Notes: generated from the letters alone by a model not told the origin. DNA of 64,000 nt from Candidatus Proximibacter danicus (GCA_016710885.1 JADJUC010000003.1:247523-311522); one strand, 5' to 3'; counted from the stretch's first letter, positions 17,978-26,641 are shown. Numbers and translations are program-made.

Positions 17978-18982
17978 ATGCGCGCTCTCCCGGTGATCGC
18001 TGTCACGTCCGGCGAGCCGGCGGGTATCGGCCCCGAGTTGTGCCTGCAACTGGCGCAGCAGAATTTTCCGGCTCGCCTCGTTGTTCTTGCCGACCGATTC
18101 CTCCTCGCCGAACGGGCAAGCACCCTCGGCGTTGCAGGGCTCTTGCGTGACTATGTGCCGGCTGATGCGGATACCAATGCGCCGGGCGTGGAAGTACTGC
18201 ACCTGCCTTTGGCAAATCCTTCTCAGCCCGGAAAGCTCGATGTCGGCAATGCTACCTACGTGCTATCGCTTCTTGATCGGGCGCTCAGCGGGTGCCAGCG
18301 CGGGGAGTTCGCTGCCATGGTCACGGCGCCGGTGCACAAGGCCGTCATCAATCAGTCGGGCAAAGCCTTCAGCGGCCACACCGAATACCTTGCTGAACAT
18401 ACGGACACGCCGCTGGTCGTGATGATGCTGGCCGGCGAAACCGTGCAAGGTCCTTTGCGCGTGGCATTGGCAACGACACATCTGCCGCTGCGTGCCGTGG
18501 CCGATGCGATCACTCCCGAATTACTGGAAGCTATCCTGCGCATCCTGCATGCCGACATGGCGCGCAAGTTTGGCATCGCTTCCCCGCGCATCCTCGTTGC
18601 TGGGCTTAACCCGCACGCTGGCGAAGACGGCTATCTTGGACGAGAGGAAATCGATGTCATGGCGCCGGTGCTCGATCGCCTGCGTGCAGAAGGAATGAAC
18701 CTGATCGGGCCGCTGCCGGCGGATACCTTGTTCACGCCACCACAACTGGCCCGTGGTGATTGTGTCCTCGCCATGTATCACGACCAGGGACTGGCGACAC
18801 TCAAGTACGCCACCTTCGGCAAAGGCATCAACGTGACCCTGGGTTTGCCGATCATCCGCACCTCCGTTGACCACGGCACTGCGCTTTCACTCGCCGGCAC
18901 GGGGCAAGCCGATCCTGGCAGCTTGTTCGAGGCAGTTCGCCAGGCGATACACATGGTTGAGGCCTCGCGGAGCGCCGCATGA
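17978..18982 (+). CDS. pdxA: 4-hydroxythreonine-4-phosphate dehydrogenase
   Basis: NAD-dependent, metal-dependent step in DXP-route pyridoxal phosphate synthesis. Family marks are VTSGEPAGIGPELCLQL at the start, TAPVHKAVINQSGKAFSGHTEYLA (metal-binding His), GLNPHAGEDGYLGREE, DTLF and AMYHDQGLATLKYATFGKGINVTLGLPIIRTSVDHGTA. Length 334, normal. One base separates it from the surA stop, and its stop overlaps an upstream candidate start for rsmA. epd in this window makes the precursor of the same pathway. Confidence 0.96.
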   Translation: MRALPVIAVTSGEPAGIGPELCLQLAQQNFPARLVVLADRFLLAERASTLGVAGLLRDYVPADADTNAPGVEVLHLPLANPSQPGKLDVGNATYVLSLLDRALSGCQRGEFAAMVTAPVHKAVINQSGKAFSGHTEYLAEHTDTPLVVMMLAGETVQGPLRVALATTHLPLRAVADAITPELLEAILRILHADMARKFGIASPRILVAGLNPHAGEDGYLGREEIDVMAPVLDRLRAEGMNLIGPLPADTLFTPPQLARGDCVLAMYHDQGLATLKYATFGKGINVTLGLPIIRTSVDHGTALSLAGTGQADPGSLFEAVRQAIHMVEASRSAA

Positions 18983-19038
18983 ATACGCGGCACGTAAACC
19001 ACCGCACGAAGCACGCAGCATGCGATGAGACACGCAGC

Positions 19039-19839
19039 ATGAAACACATTCCACGCAAGCGTTTCGGCCAGAATTTTCTGGTCGATACCCAAGTGGTTGC
19101 CGATATCGTCATGGCCATTGCCCCCGAGCGCACGGATCGCGTCGTCGAGATCGGGCCGGGCCTGGGCGCGCTGACCGAGCCGTTGCTGCATCGGCTGGAT
19201 CATTTGCACGTGGTCGAAATCGACCGCGACATCGTCGCCCGGTTGCGCAAACGTTACGCGGCAGAAAAAGTGAGCATCCACGAAGGGGATGCACTGGCGT
19301 TCGATTTCGCCTCGCTCGGCAACGATCTGCGCATTGTCGGCAATCTCCCCTACAACATTTCAACACCCTTGCTGTTTCACCTTGCCGCCTGTGCCGGTCA
19401 GGTCCGTGACATGCATTTCATGCTGCAGAAGGAAGTTGTAGAACGCATGGTGGCGGCCCCCGGCGAGAGTCCATTCGGCAGGCTTTCGGTCATGCTGCAG
19501 TACCGGTTCTGGCTGGAGTGGTTGATCGATGTTCCACCCACCGCGTTTGATCCGCCACCCAAGGTCGATTCAGCCGTCGTCCGCATGATTCCACGCCCGC
19601 GGGAAGATTTGCTGGCCAGCGACGAAGGCCTGCTGTCGACGCTGGTGGCCGCCGCCTTTGCCCAGCGCCGCAAGATGTTGCGCAACAATCTCAAAGGTTT
19701 TTTCGACGATGCGGCTTTTGCCGAACTGGGTATTGACCCGACGCGTCGTGCAGAAGATCTCGCTGTCGAGGATTACGTTCGTGCTGCCAATTGGCTGGCG
19801 GCACGAAAAAAACAGGCGGCACCTGGAGGCGCCGCCTGA
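19039..19839 (+). CDS. rsmA: 16S rRNA dimethyladenosine transferase (KsgA)
   Basis: Dimethylates A1518 and A1519 of 16S rRNA in late 30S assembly. The ATG at 19039 (MKHIPRKRFGQNFLVD) is preferred over the ATG at 18979: the family N-terminus begins here, and the 60 bases before it are a degenerate direct repeat (CACGCAGCATG appears twice, around 19012 and 19031). SAM motif I is VVEIGPGLGALTEPLL, the acidic residue is VVEIDRD, the catalytic motif is IVGNLPYNISTPLLFHL, and the C-terminal RNA-binding domain has AFAQRRKMLRNNLKG. Length 266. Its 3' end also contains a terminator that works on the opposite strand. Confidence 0.94.
   Translation: MKHIPRKRFGQNFLVDTQVVADIVMAIAPERTDRVVEIGPGLGALTEPLLHRLDHLHVVEIDRDIVARLRKRYAAEKVSIHEGDALAFDFASLGNDLRIVGNLPYNISTPLLFHLAACAGQVRDMHFMLQKEVVERMVAAPGESPFGRLSVMLQYRFWLEWLIDVPPTAFDPPPKVDSAVVRMIPRPREDLLASDEGLLSTLVAAAFAQRRKMLRNNLKGFFDDAAFAELGIDPTRRAEDLAVEDYVRAANWLAARKKQAAPGGAA
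19806..19838 (-). terminator. Rho-independent terminator for the DUF2892 gene, inside the rsmA 3' end
   Basis: Read on the minus strand: stem CAGGCGGC (19838-19831), a 10-base loop, the complementary GCCGCCTG (19820-19813), then seven T (19812-19806). This is a full intrinsic terminator for transcription arriving from the DUF2892 gene. The bases also encode the last residues of rsmA. On the plus strand the hairpin lacks a T-run, so it should not stop rsmA. Confidence 0.7.
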
Positions 19840-19907
19840 ATCCCTCTGCGTGCGATTTCGCACCCTGTCGAAGGTAGCGAAGGAGCGCTCTGAGAGAGGA
19901 GGGGAGA

Positions 19908-20099
19908 TTACTTTTTCATCGGGCAGGTATTCATGCCCAGCAGGTTGTAGGCCGGGCACCAGCCCATCAATCCGGTTGCCAGGGGCACCAGTCCAATCCA
20001 GCCCCAGACGCCCACCGTGCCTGTTGCCGCCAGGCCAACCAGAACGACTCCAGCGCCAATGCGCGCGATCTTGTCAAAGCCGCCGACGTTTGCTTTCAT
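19908..20099 (-). CDS. DUF2892 small membrane protein
   Basis: A 63-residue protein, MKANVGGFDKIARIGAGV at the start, with two hydrophobic segments (GAGVVLVGLAATG and GWIGLVPLATGLMGWCPAY) and the ending NLLGMNTCPMKK. The pattern matches DUF2892 (YgaP-type membrane tail), in which the two cysteines CP and CPM recur. The start at 20099 has GGAG upstream; longer frames lack this. Related tails are found on rhodanese proteins in sulfur metabolism, but this one is stand-alone and its function is unknown. A dyad operator and promoter lie upstream next to a Crp/Fnr gene, so that regulator probably controls it. Confidence 0.8.
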   Translation of the reverse strand: MKANVGGFDKIARIGAGVVLVGLAATGTVGVWGWIGLVPLATGLMGWCPAYNLLGMNTCPMKK

Positions 20100-20147
20100 G
20101 ATTTTTCTCCGTTGAAATTGGAATTCCCGATAGCGGGGTACGGAGCA

Positions 20148-20189
20148 AGAATAAGCGAACGCTAATGGTACGTCTGTAACCTGGGTCAC
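20148..20189 (-). promoter_or_regulatory. Candidate Crp/Fnr-type operator and -10 box upstream of the DUF2892 gene
   Basis: The minus strand reads GTGACCCAGGTTAC (20189-20176), an imperfect palindrome of the form GTRACC-n2-GGTYAC. A TATTCT -10 box lies at 20153-20148. If transcription starts near 20141, the operator centre is at about -41.5, the standard class II activation position for Crp/Fnr regulators. The site sits between the Crp/Fnr gene end (20205) and the DUF2892 start (20099). It was found by eye and is unproven. Confidence 0.45.
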
Positions 20190-20204
20190 ACAGCAAGCAC
20201 GAGA

Positions 20205-20885
20205 CTACTGGGCGAGGGGTGGATCTCCGGCCAGGCGACTCAGCCCCGCCCGGTCGAGGATGGCGATATGCTCGCGGCCAAGGCTGACAAGACCTTCCGC
20301 CGCAAATCCCTTGAGCAGACGGCTGACGATTTCACGAACGCTGCCCAGTTCGTCAGCCAGTGCCTGGTGGGTGGTCTGGATATCCTTACCACGGGCCAGC
20401 AGCAGTCGGGCCAGCCGCTGGTCGAGGCGCTGGAAAGCAATTTCCTCAACCAGTTGCATCAGTTCGGCAATACGGTCGGCGAAGAGATGGAAAACGAAAT
20501 CACGAAAAACCGTACTATCGGCCAGCAAGCGCTCGAACAGCGGGCTGGGCAGCACCACCATCGTCACCTCCGACTCCGTTTCACCACGCGCCGAGTAGGG
20601 CGTGTGGCCAAGCAGGCAACTGGAACTGATGATGCAGGAATCGCCGGGAGCAACCCGGTAGAGCAGCATTTCCCGCCCGGAAGGCGCGGCTTTCACGACC
20701 TTGATTGAGCCTTCGATGACCAGTGGAAACCCCCGGCAAGGTTGCGTCTCTGCGAACAGGCGTGCGCCTGACGGCAGGCGGAGCTGGGCCTCGGGTGCGA
20801 TCAGGGCTTCCAGTTCGTCAGTCTGAAGCGCGTTCAGGGCTGGGTAGAGCCCAAGCAGTTTTTCGGACGAGATGGCGATGCTCAT
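20205..20885 (-). CDS. Crp/Fnr-family transcriptional regulator
   Basis: 226 residues. An N-terminal cyclic-nucleotide-like effector barrel (RLPSGARLFAETQPCRGFPLVIEGSIKVVK, MLLYRVAPGDSCII) precedes a C-terminal winged helix (THQALADELGSVREIVSRLLKGFAAEGLVSLGREHI). The recognition helix is SVREIVSRLL. There is no Fnr-type N-terminal cysteine cluster, but cysteines occur in ETQPCRG and DSCIISSSCLLG, which may sense redox state; that is inference. Its start overlaps the xth stop by 4 bases. The DUF2892 gene downstream with its dyad operator is the likely target. Confidence 0.85.
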   Translation of the reverse strand: MSIAISSEKLLGLYPALNALQTDELEALIAPEAQLRLPSGARLFAETQPCRGFPLVIEGSIKVVKAAPSGREMLLYRVAPGDSCIISSSCLLGHTPYSARGETESEVTMVVLPSPLFERLLADSTVFRDFVFHLFADRIAELMQLVEEIAFQRLDQRLARLLLARGKDIQTTHQALADELGSVREIVSRLLKGFAAEGLVSLGREHIAILDRAGLSRLAGDPPLAQ

Positions 20886-21643
20886 GCGCCCAGTTCGACG
20901 ACGACCGGCGCATGGTCCGATGGACGCTCAAGCGCTCGCGGGGCTTTATCTACTACGCAGCTTTTACAGGCAGCGGTCAACGGCGCTGACAGCAGGATGT
21001 GATCGATGCGCAGCCCGAAATTGCGGCGGAAGGCCATCATCCGGTAATCCCACCATGAAAAGCTTTTGTCGGCCTGCGGGAACAGGCGGAAGGCGTCGCT
21101 CAGGCCAAGCGCTGTCAGCGCTTGAAAAGCTTCCCGCTCGGCGGGAGAAACATGGATTTCTTCCTTCCAGTCCGGGTGGGCATCGCGATCCTCGGGAGCA
21201 ATGTTGTAATCGCCGAGCAGAGCCAGTTTTGGATGTTGTGTCAGCTCGGTTTTCAGCCACGCGGTCAGCGCCTGCAACCAGGCCATCTTGTAGATGAATT
21301 TGTCGGAACCGACGGCCTGCCCATTCGGGAAATAGCCGCAAACGATGCGCACGCCATCAATGGTGGCAGCAATCAGGCGCTTCTGTTCGTCAGCAAAGCC
21401 GGGGGTGCCGCAAACCACATCGCTGGCCGGCTGGCGGGAAAGAATCGCGACGCCGTTATAAGTCTTTTGCCCGCTGAATACCGGGCGATAACCCGCAGCT
21501 TCGATTTCAGCCGTCGGGAAAGACTTGTCTTCGAGTTTCAGTTCCTGCAGGCAGAGAACGTCGGGCTGTTCGCGGGCGAGCCAGTCAAGCACATGCGGCA
21601 GGCGTACCTTCAGAGAGTTGACGTTCCAAGTGGCCAGCTTCAC
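20882..21643 (-). CDS. xth: Exodeoxyribonuclease III / AP endonuclease
   Basis: Mg-dependent 3'-5' exonuclease and AP endonuclease of base-excision repair. Conserved blocks in order are KLATWNVNSLKVRL (Asn), LCLQELKLED (metal Glu), YNGVAILSR, GYFPNGQ, LLGDYNIAPEDRD (catalytic Asp and Asn), SWWDYRMMAFRRNFGLRIDHIL and the terminal PSDHAPVVVEL (catalytic His). Length 253. It overlaps the genes on both sides by 4 bases, so it is translated from an operon with the DUF4124-glutaredoxin gene and the Crp/Fnr gene. Confidence 0.94.
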   Translation of the reverse strand: MKLATWNVNSLKVRLPHVLDWLAREQPDVLCLQELKLEDKSFPTAEIEAAGYRPVFSGQKTYNGVAILSRQPASDVVCGTPGFADEQKRLIAATIDGVRIVCGYFPNGQAVGSDKFIYKMAWLQALTAWLKTELTQHPKLALLGDYNIAPEDRDAHPDWKEEIHVSPAEREAFQALTALGLSDAFRLFPQADKSFSWWDYRMMAFRRNFGLRIDHILLSAPLTAACKSCVVDKAPRALERPSDHAPVVVELGA

Positions 21644-22143
21644 TTGGCAAAGGCACCCGAGGGCTTGCTGCCGTAGGCGGCTGTTTTCGGGTAGCCGGCG
21701 AGATCAAGCAGATTGTTCCAGGCGCTTTTATCTAACCCCTTGTTGCTCTGGCGGCCGACCAGAATGACGGGTACAAAGCCTTCGCCGCCGGTCAGTTGCT
21801 TGAGTTCGTCCGCTTCTGGTGTGCCGCCCTGGACGAGTTTTTCCGTGAAAGGAATGCCTCGCCCGTTGAGTAACGAACGTGCCTGCTGACAGGTGTCCGT
21901 GCAGTCGGCCGACGTGTAGAGCGTAACCGGGAATTTTTCTGCTGCTGCGCGCACAGCATAGGACTGCTGCCCGTCCTCGCCGGCATCTCTCCCCGTTTTT
22001 TTTGTCACCTTCCTGATTTCCGGCGGAGGGGGCTGGTCGGAAAATATCGTGTTTCCCGTCGCCGGATCAGTCCAGCGATAGGTGGTCTGCGCCGAGGCCA
22101 TGCCGGTCGCGGTGATCAATAGCACACACAGGAGCTGTTTCAT
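21640..22143 (-). CDS. Secreted DUF4124 plus glutaredoxin-like protein
   Basis: A signal peptide (MKQLLCVLLITATGMASA) comes first. DUF4124 follows (TYRWTDPATGNTIFSDQPPPP), then a glutaredoxin-like fold from about residue 70 (FPVTLYTSADCTDTCQQARSLLNGRGIPFTEKLV, GGEGFVPVILVGRQ). The usual CxxC is replaced by CTDTC, a CxxxC spacing, so classical disulfide reduction is uncertain. It should act in the periplasm. 167 residues. The stop overlaps the xth start. Such DUF4124-glutaredoxin fusions are common in betaproteobacteria, but their partner is unknown. Confidence 0.8.
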   Translation of the reverse strand: MKQLLCVLLITATGMASAQTTYRWTDPATGNTIFSDQPPPPEIRKVTKKTGRDAGEDGQQSYAVRAAAEKFPVTLYTSADCTDTCQQARSLLNGRGIPFTEKLVQGGTPEADELKQLTGGEGFVPVILVGRQSNKGLDKSAWNNLLDLAGYPKTAAYGSKPSGAFAK

Positions 22144-22164
22144 GGACGCCCTCCCAAAGGCAAT

Positions 22165-24234
22165 TTACTCAGAGATCATACCACTGTGCCGGAGCAGGGC
22201 GTCAGGGCTGGGTTCCCGCCCGCGGAAAGCCTTGAAGGATTCGAGCGCCGAGCGTACCCCGCCGACTGACAGGATCTCGTCGAGGAAGCGCCGACCGGTT
22301 TCCGGGTCGAAGGGATTGCCGGCTTCCTCGAAGGCGGCGTAGCAGTCCGCCGACAGCACCTCGGCCCACTTGTAGCTGTAGTAGCCGGCCGCGTAGCCGC
22401 CAGCGAAGATGTGCGAGAAGCTGTTCGGAAAACGGTGCCAGTCCGGTGGGAAGACGACGGCGACTTCGTTGCGCACCTCTTCCAGCAACTGCAGCACGCT
22501 CTTGTCGCCAACCGGGTCAAAGTCGTTGTGCAGCAGCAGGTCGAACAGCGAGAACTCGATCTGGCGCGCGGTCTGCATGCCGGCGAGGAAGTTCTTCGCC
22601 GCCAGCATCTTGTCGAACAGCTCGCGCGGCAGCACGGCGCCGGTGTCGACGTGCGCGCTCATACCTTGCAGCACGTCCCATTCCCAGCAGAAGTTTTCCA
22701 TGAACTGCGAGGGCAGTTCGACGGCGTCCCACTCGACGCCGCTGATGCCGGAAACACCGAGCTCCTCGACGCGGGTCAGCATGTGGTGCAGGCCGTGACC
22801 GGTTTCGTGGAACAGCGTCGTTACTTCGTCGTGGGTGAAGGTGGCTGGCCGCAGCTTTCCATCTTTTTCGCCGACCGGACGCGAAAAATTGCAGACGAGG
22901 TAGGCGACCGGCGTCTGCATGCCGTCGGCAGTGCGCTTGCGGCCCATGGCGTCGTTCATCCAGGCGCCGCCCTTCTTCTCCTCGCGGGCATAGAGGTCGA
23001 GGTAGAACTGGCCGATCAGTTCGCCCTTGCGGTTTTCGATGCGGTAGAAACGGACGTCCTCATGCCACACCGGTGCCATGTCCGGCTTGACGATGACCGA
23101 GAACAGCGTCTCGATGACGCGGAACAGCCCGGCCAGCACCTTTGGTTCGGTGAAGTACTGCTTCACCTCCTGGTCGGAGAAGGCATAACGCTGCTGCATC
23201 AGCTTTTCCGAGACCCAGCTCATGTCCCACGGTTCGAGCGGGTCGAGGCCAAGTTCGCTGCGGGCGAAGCTGCGCAGTTCGGCGACATCTTTCTCGGCAA
23301 AGGGGCGGGCCTTCCTCGCCATCTCGCGCAGGAAGGTGAGTACCTGCTCCGGCGATTCGGCCATCTTCGGCACCAGCGAGATTTCGGCGAAGTTGCGGTA
23401 GCCGAGCATGGCGGCTTCTTCCGCACGGAGTTTCAGCAGGTCGCGGATCAGTGGCGAGTTGTCCAGTTCAGGCTTGCCAAATTCCGAGGCGCGGGTGGCA
23501 TAGGCGCGGTACATGCGTGAACGCAGCCCGCGATTGTCGGCGTACTGCATCACCGGCCCGAAGGAAGGTGCGTGCAGCGTGAAGCGCCAGCCTTCGACGC
23601 CGGCCTTCTCGGCCGAGCCGCGTGCTACTTCGATGACGTCAGCCGGCAGGCCGGCGAGCGCGTGTTGGTCAGTGATCACTTCGGCGTGGGCATTGGTGGC
23701 GTCGAGCAGGTTCTCGGAGAACTTGGCCTGCAATGCGGCAGACTCTTCCTGAAGTTGCTGGAAGCGCGGTTTTTGCTCATCGGGCAGTTCGGCGCCGGAC
23801 AGGCGGAAGTCGCGGATCTCGTTGTCGATGATGCGCTTGCGGGCCGGCGACAGCGTTGCGTATTCGGGGCTGGCGGCCAGCGCCTTGTACTTCGAGAACA
23901 GCGCCAGATTTTGGCCGAGCTCGGAATAAAAACGCGTCACTTCCGGCAGCAGGTCGTTGTAGGCCTCGCGCCAGGGCGGGATGTCATTGACCGAGTGCAG
24001 GTGGCCGACGATGCCCCAGGCGCGCGACAGGTGCTCGACGCCGTCGGAAAGCGGCTGGGCGAAATCGGTCCAGCTAGCAGCCACGGCATCGCCGGTAAGG
24101 TGTTCCACCAGCCTGCGGCTCTCGTCAAGCAGTGCGGTGATGGCTGGGCGTACATGGGCCGGTGTGATGACATCGAAGCCGGGCAGACCGGAGAAGTCCA
24201 GTAGCGGGTTGTTCCGTGCGTTTGCTTCGGTCAT
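22165..24234 (-). CDS. prlC: Oligopeptidase A (M3 metallopeptidase)
   Basis: Cytoplasmic zinc oligopeptidase that degrades short peptides, including cleaved signal peptides. The zinc motif HETGH is in TTLFHETGHGLHHML, with the distal ligand in the following VEWDAVELPSQFMENF. Other family blocks are FDVITPAHVRPAI at the N-terminus, YLDLYAREEKKGGAWMND and FAGGYAAGYYSYKWAEVLSADCY near the C-terminus. Length 689, against about 680 in E. coli. The gene is separated by a GC hairpin from the upstream purC. Confidence 0.95.
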   Translation of the reverse strand: MTEANARNNPLLDFSGLPGFDVITPAHVRPAITALLDESRRLVEHLTGDAVAASWTDFAQPLSDGVEHLSRAWGIVGHLHSVNDIPPWREAYNDLLPEVTRFYSELGQNLALFSKYKALAASPEYATLSPARKRIIDNEIRDFRLSGAELPDEQKPRFQQLQEESAALQAKFSENLLDATNAHAEVITDQHALAGLPADVIEVARGSAEKAGVEGWRFTLHAPSFGPVMQYADNRGLRSRMYRAYATRASEFGKPELDNSPLIRDLLKLRAEEAAMLGYRNFAEISLVPKMAESPEQVLTFLREMARKARPFAEKDVAELRSFARSELGLDPLEPWDMSWVSEKLMQQRYAFSDQEVKQYFTEPKVLAGLFRVIETLFSVIVKPDMAPVWHEDVRFYRIENRKGELIGQFYLDLYAREEKKGGAWMNDAMGRKRTADGMQTPVAYLVCNFSRPVGEKDGKLRPATFTHDEVTTLFHETGHGLHHMLTRVEELGVSGISGVEWDAVELPSQFMENFCWEWDVLQGMSAHVDTGAVLPRELFDKMLAAKNFLAGMQTARQIEFSLFDLLLHNDFDPVGDKSVLQLLEEVRNEVAVVFPPDWHRFPNSFSHIFAGGYAAGYYSYKWAEVLSADCYAAFEEAGNPFDPETGRRFLDEILSVGGVRSALESFKAFRGREPSPDALLRHSGMISE

Positions 24235-24250
24235 CCTGCTACCAATGGCA

Positions 24251-24271
24251 ACGGGCGGCCATGCCGCCCGT
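24251..24271. repeat. GC hairpin between purC and prlC
   Basis: Perfect 9-bp inverted repeat, ACGGGCGGC and GCCGCCCGT, around a 3-base loop. There is no T-run on either side, so it is not a standard intrinsic terminator. It may stabilise or process the minus-strand transcript that leaves purC and enters prlC. Confidence 0.5.
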
Positions 24272-24302
24272 CCGGTAGTGCATTGATACGCGTTGCCGGG
24301 TA

Positions 24303-25238
24303 TTAGTCCAGCTTGTGGCCGGTAAGTTTCTCGTAGGCTTCGCGGTACTTGGCGGCGGTGCGCTCGACGATGTCGGCCGGCAGGTTCGGGCCCGGCGCCG
24401 TCTTGTTCCAGTCCAGCGTCTCCAGGTAGTCGCGCACGAATTGCTTGTCGAAGGACGGCGGGTTCTTGCCTTCCTCGTACTGGTCGGCCGGCCAGAAGCG
24501 CGAGGAATCCGGGGTCAGCGCTTCGTCGATCAGGTGCAGCGTGCCGGCCTTGTCGATGCCGAACTCGAACTTGGTATCGGCGATGATGATGCCCTTGGTG
24601 CGGGCGAAGGCAGAGGCTTCTTCATACAGCTGCAAGGAGACGCGGCGGGCCTGGTCGGCCAGCTGGGCACCGTTGATGCCGGTGCCGGAGAGGACCTCGG
24701 ACAGTACGGCAGCGCAATGGGCCTGCGCCTGCTCGAAGCTGATGTTCTCGTCGTGTTCGCCGATGTCGGCCTTGGTCGCCGGCGTGAAGATCGGCTGCGG
24801 CAGCTTCTGCGCCATCTTCAAACCCGCGGGCAGAGCGATGCCGCAAACGGCGCCGGTGGTCTGGTAGTCCTTCCAGCCGGAACCGATCAGGTAACCACGA
24901 ACGACGGCCTCGATCGGCAGCGGACGCAGGCGCTTGACGACGACGGCACGGCCACGCACCTGATCGCGTTCTTCCGGGGCGACGACTGATTCCGGATCGA
25001 CGCCGGTGAGCTGGCCGGGAACGACGTGGGCCAGCTTGTCGAACCAGAAGTTGGCAACCTGCGTCAGCACCTTGCCCTTGTCCGGGATCGGATTCGGCAG
25101 GATGACGTCGAAGGCCGACAGGCGGTCGGAAGTGACGATGAGCAGTTGCTCGTCGTTCACGGCGTAGATGTCGCGCACCTTGCCACGCGAAAGCAGCGGC
25201 AGGCTCTTGATGGCGGAGTCGAAAAGCGGAGCGGTCAC
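24303..25238 (-). CDS. purC: SAICAR synthetase
   Basis: ATP-dependent ligation of aspartate to CAIR in purine synthesis. Motifs are LLSRGKVRDIYAV, LIVTSDRLSAFDVILPNPIPDKGKVL, VRGYLIGSGWKDY, ENISFEQ, GIIIADTKFEFGID and DEALTPDSSRFWP. The start is set at GTG 25238 (VTAPLFDSAIKSLPLLSRG) with AGGAAA about 9 bases upstream; an upstream TTG at 25259 has poorer support. 311 residues, which fits the longer form that carries a C-terminal extension. Confidence 0.94.
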   Translation of the reverse strand: MTAPLFDSAIKSLPLLSRGKVRDIYAVNDEQLLIVTSDRLSAFDVILPNPIPDKGKVLTQVANFWFDKLAHVVPGQLTGVDPESVVAPEERDQVRGRAVVVKRLRPLPIEAVVRGYLIGSGWKDYQTTGAVCGIALPAGLKMAQKLPQPIFTPATKADIGEHDENISFEQAQAHCAAVLSEVLSGTGINGAQLADQARRVSLQLYEEASAFARTKGIIIADTKFEFGIDKAGTLHLIDEALTPDSSRFWPADQYEEGKNPPSFDKQFVRDYLETLDWNKTAPGPNLPADIVERTAAKYREAYEKLTGHKLD

Positions 25239-25274
25239 GGCAGATTTCCTGAAAAGCAAAGGGTGGATTATAAA

Positions 25275-26582
25275 TTAATGCGCGCCGAGGGAGTTTTCCT
25301 CGGCCGCCAGCGTCTTGCGCATGCGGCGGATGCTGAGGGCGACGACGGTGGCGATTACCGGGATCGACACTGCGGCGGCGATTTCGGGCGACAGGCTCGG
25401 CAGGATAGCCTTGTTGAGTCCCTTGGCCAGATACTGCACCAGCTGCGAGCCGTAGTAGGTGATGGCCACCACCGACAGGCCTTCGACCGTCTCCTGCAGC
25501 CGGAGTTGCAGTTTTGCACGACGGTTCATCTGTGCCAGCAATTCCTGGTTCTGGCGCTCCAGTTCGATATCGACGCGGGTGCGCAGCAGGGCGCTCTTGC
25601 GGGCAATACGGGTGGACAGGTCCGCCTGGCGGCCGGCGATCGACTGACAGGTGCTCATGGCCGGCGCCAGCCGGCGTTCCATGAATTCGCGGATCGGCGG
25701 GAAACCATTCAGGCGCTGCTCGCGCAGGTCATCGACGCGTTGCTGGACCAGCCGGTAATAGGCGGCGGCAGCACCAAAACGGTAAGCAGTGCGCGTTACC
25801 GACTGTTCTACTTCTGCGGCCAGGCGTGTCAGCCGGGCCAGCAGGCGGCGCTCGTCCTCGGGGGTGGCGGCAACGCTCATTTCGTCCATCAACGTCGACA
25901 GCTCTCGTTCGCATTGGCCGAGGAAACGGCTGGTTTCCTTTGCTACCGGAAAGGCCAGCAAGGCCATCATGCAGTAGGTTTCGATCTCAAGGATGCGCTG
26001 CACGGTGCGGCCAGCCTGGCGGTGGCGCAGATGCTCGTCGATGACGGTGAAGCGAGAGAAACCGTCGTGCAGCTCGAAATCCGAAATGACCCAGGCAGCC
26101 CCTTCGGCGACACGCGTAGCGACCACGGCTTCACCGGAACGCGCAATGCCGTCGAGCACTTCCTCCGGCGGATTCTGCGTTGCCGAACAGAGTTCGATGT
26201 GGCTGGCGGCAATCACCTCGCCGGGAATGCCGGCCACCCAATCGGCCGGGAAAGCTGCAATGGCAGTAGTGTCTGGCCCGTCCCCGGCAACGCGGCGGCG
26301 GAAGAAGGTGTAGCCGGAAAATTCGGTGTGCCGTTCCCACTTCAGGCGCAAGGCTCCGTTATCGAGCACCCAGTGGTCGCCATCGACGAGCGGACAGACT
26401 TCGGTGCCAAGCGTGGAGCATAGCTGTGCCAGATGCGTGCGTTCGTCAGAGGCGCTGCCGCCGGTGTGCGTGACGGCCAGATAGCTGATCCATTCCGGGC
26501 CGGGGATGGCGATCGGTGGCCGCGAATGGATTTCCGCATTGAGGCGGTGGCGCAGGGGGTGCTCGGCGAGTGGCAGCATCAT
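25275..26582 (-). CDS. DUF3422 family membrane-anchored protein
   Basis: 435 residues. The N-terminus (LAEHPLRHRLNAEIHSRPP) and the block FELHDGFSRFTVID match DUF3422, a family of unknown function common in proteobacteria. The centre is strongly helical, and the C-terminus has two likely membrane segments (VVAITYYGSQLVQYLAKG and AAAVSIPVIATVVALSI) followed by a basic RRMRK. Topology suggests a large cytoplasmic domain anchored at the C-terminus. purC lies 36 bases downstream of its stop. No catalytic motif is apparent. Confidence 0.8.
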   Translation of the reverse strand: MMLPLAEHPLRHRLNAEIHSRPPIAIPGPEWISYLAVTHTGGSASDERTHLAQLCSTLGTEVCPLVDGDHWVLDNGALRLKWERHTEFSGYTFFRRRVAGDGPDTTAIAAFPADWVAGIPGEVIAASHIELCSATQNPPEEVLDGIARSGEAVVATRVAEGAAWVISDFELHDGFSRFTVIDEHLRHRQAGRTVQRILEIETYCMMALLAFPVAKETSRFLGQCERELSTLMDEMSVAATPEDERRLLARLTRLAAEVEQSVTRTAYRFGAAAAYYRLVQQRVDDLREQRLNGFPPIREFMERRLAPAMSTCQSIAGRQADLSTRIARKSALLRTRVDIELERQNQELLAQMNRRAKLQLRLQETVEGLSVVAITYYGSQLVQYLAKGLNKAILPSLSPEIAAAVSIPVIATVVALSIRRMRKTLAAEENSLGAH

Positions 26583-26588
26583 GGCGTC

Positions 26589-26627
26589 AAAAAAGAAAAC
26601 GGCACCGAGTGTAGCACCCGGTGCCGT
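26589..26627 (-). terminator. Rho-independent terminator of fba
   Basis: Minus-strand stem ACGGCACCG (26627-26619), 11-base loop, CGGTGCCGT (26607-26599), then TTTTCTTTTTT down to about 26589. It lies 15 bases past the fba stop and just before the DUF3422 start, separating the two genes. Confidence 0.8.
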
Positions 26628-26641
26628 CTGCAGGTGTTTGA

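Noticed and set aside
18979..19038. Earlier ATG for rsmA
   Set aside because: The 20 extra residues come from a short degenerate repeat, and the family N-terminus MKHIPRKRFGQNFLVD begins at 19039.
25026..26423. 465-residue plus-strand frame opposite purC and the DUF3422 gene
   Set aside because: Crosses two convincing genes on the other strand and has no recognisable domain.
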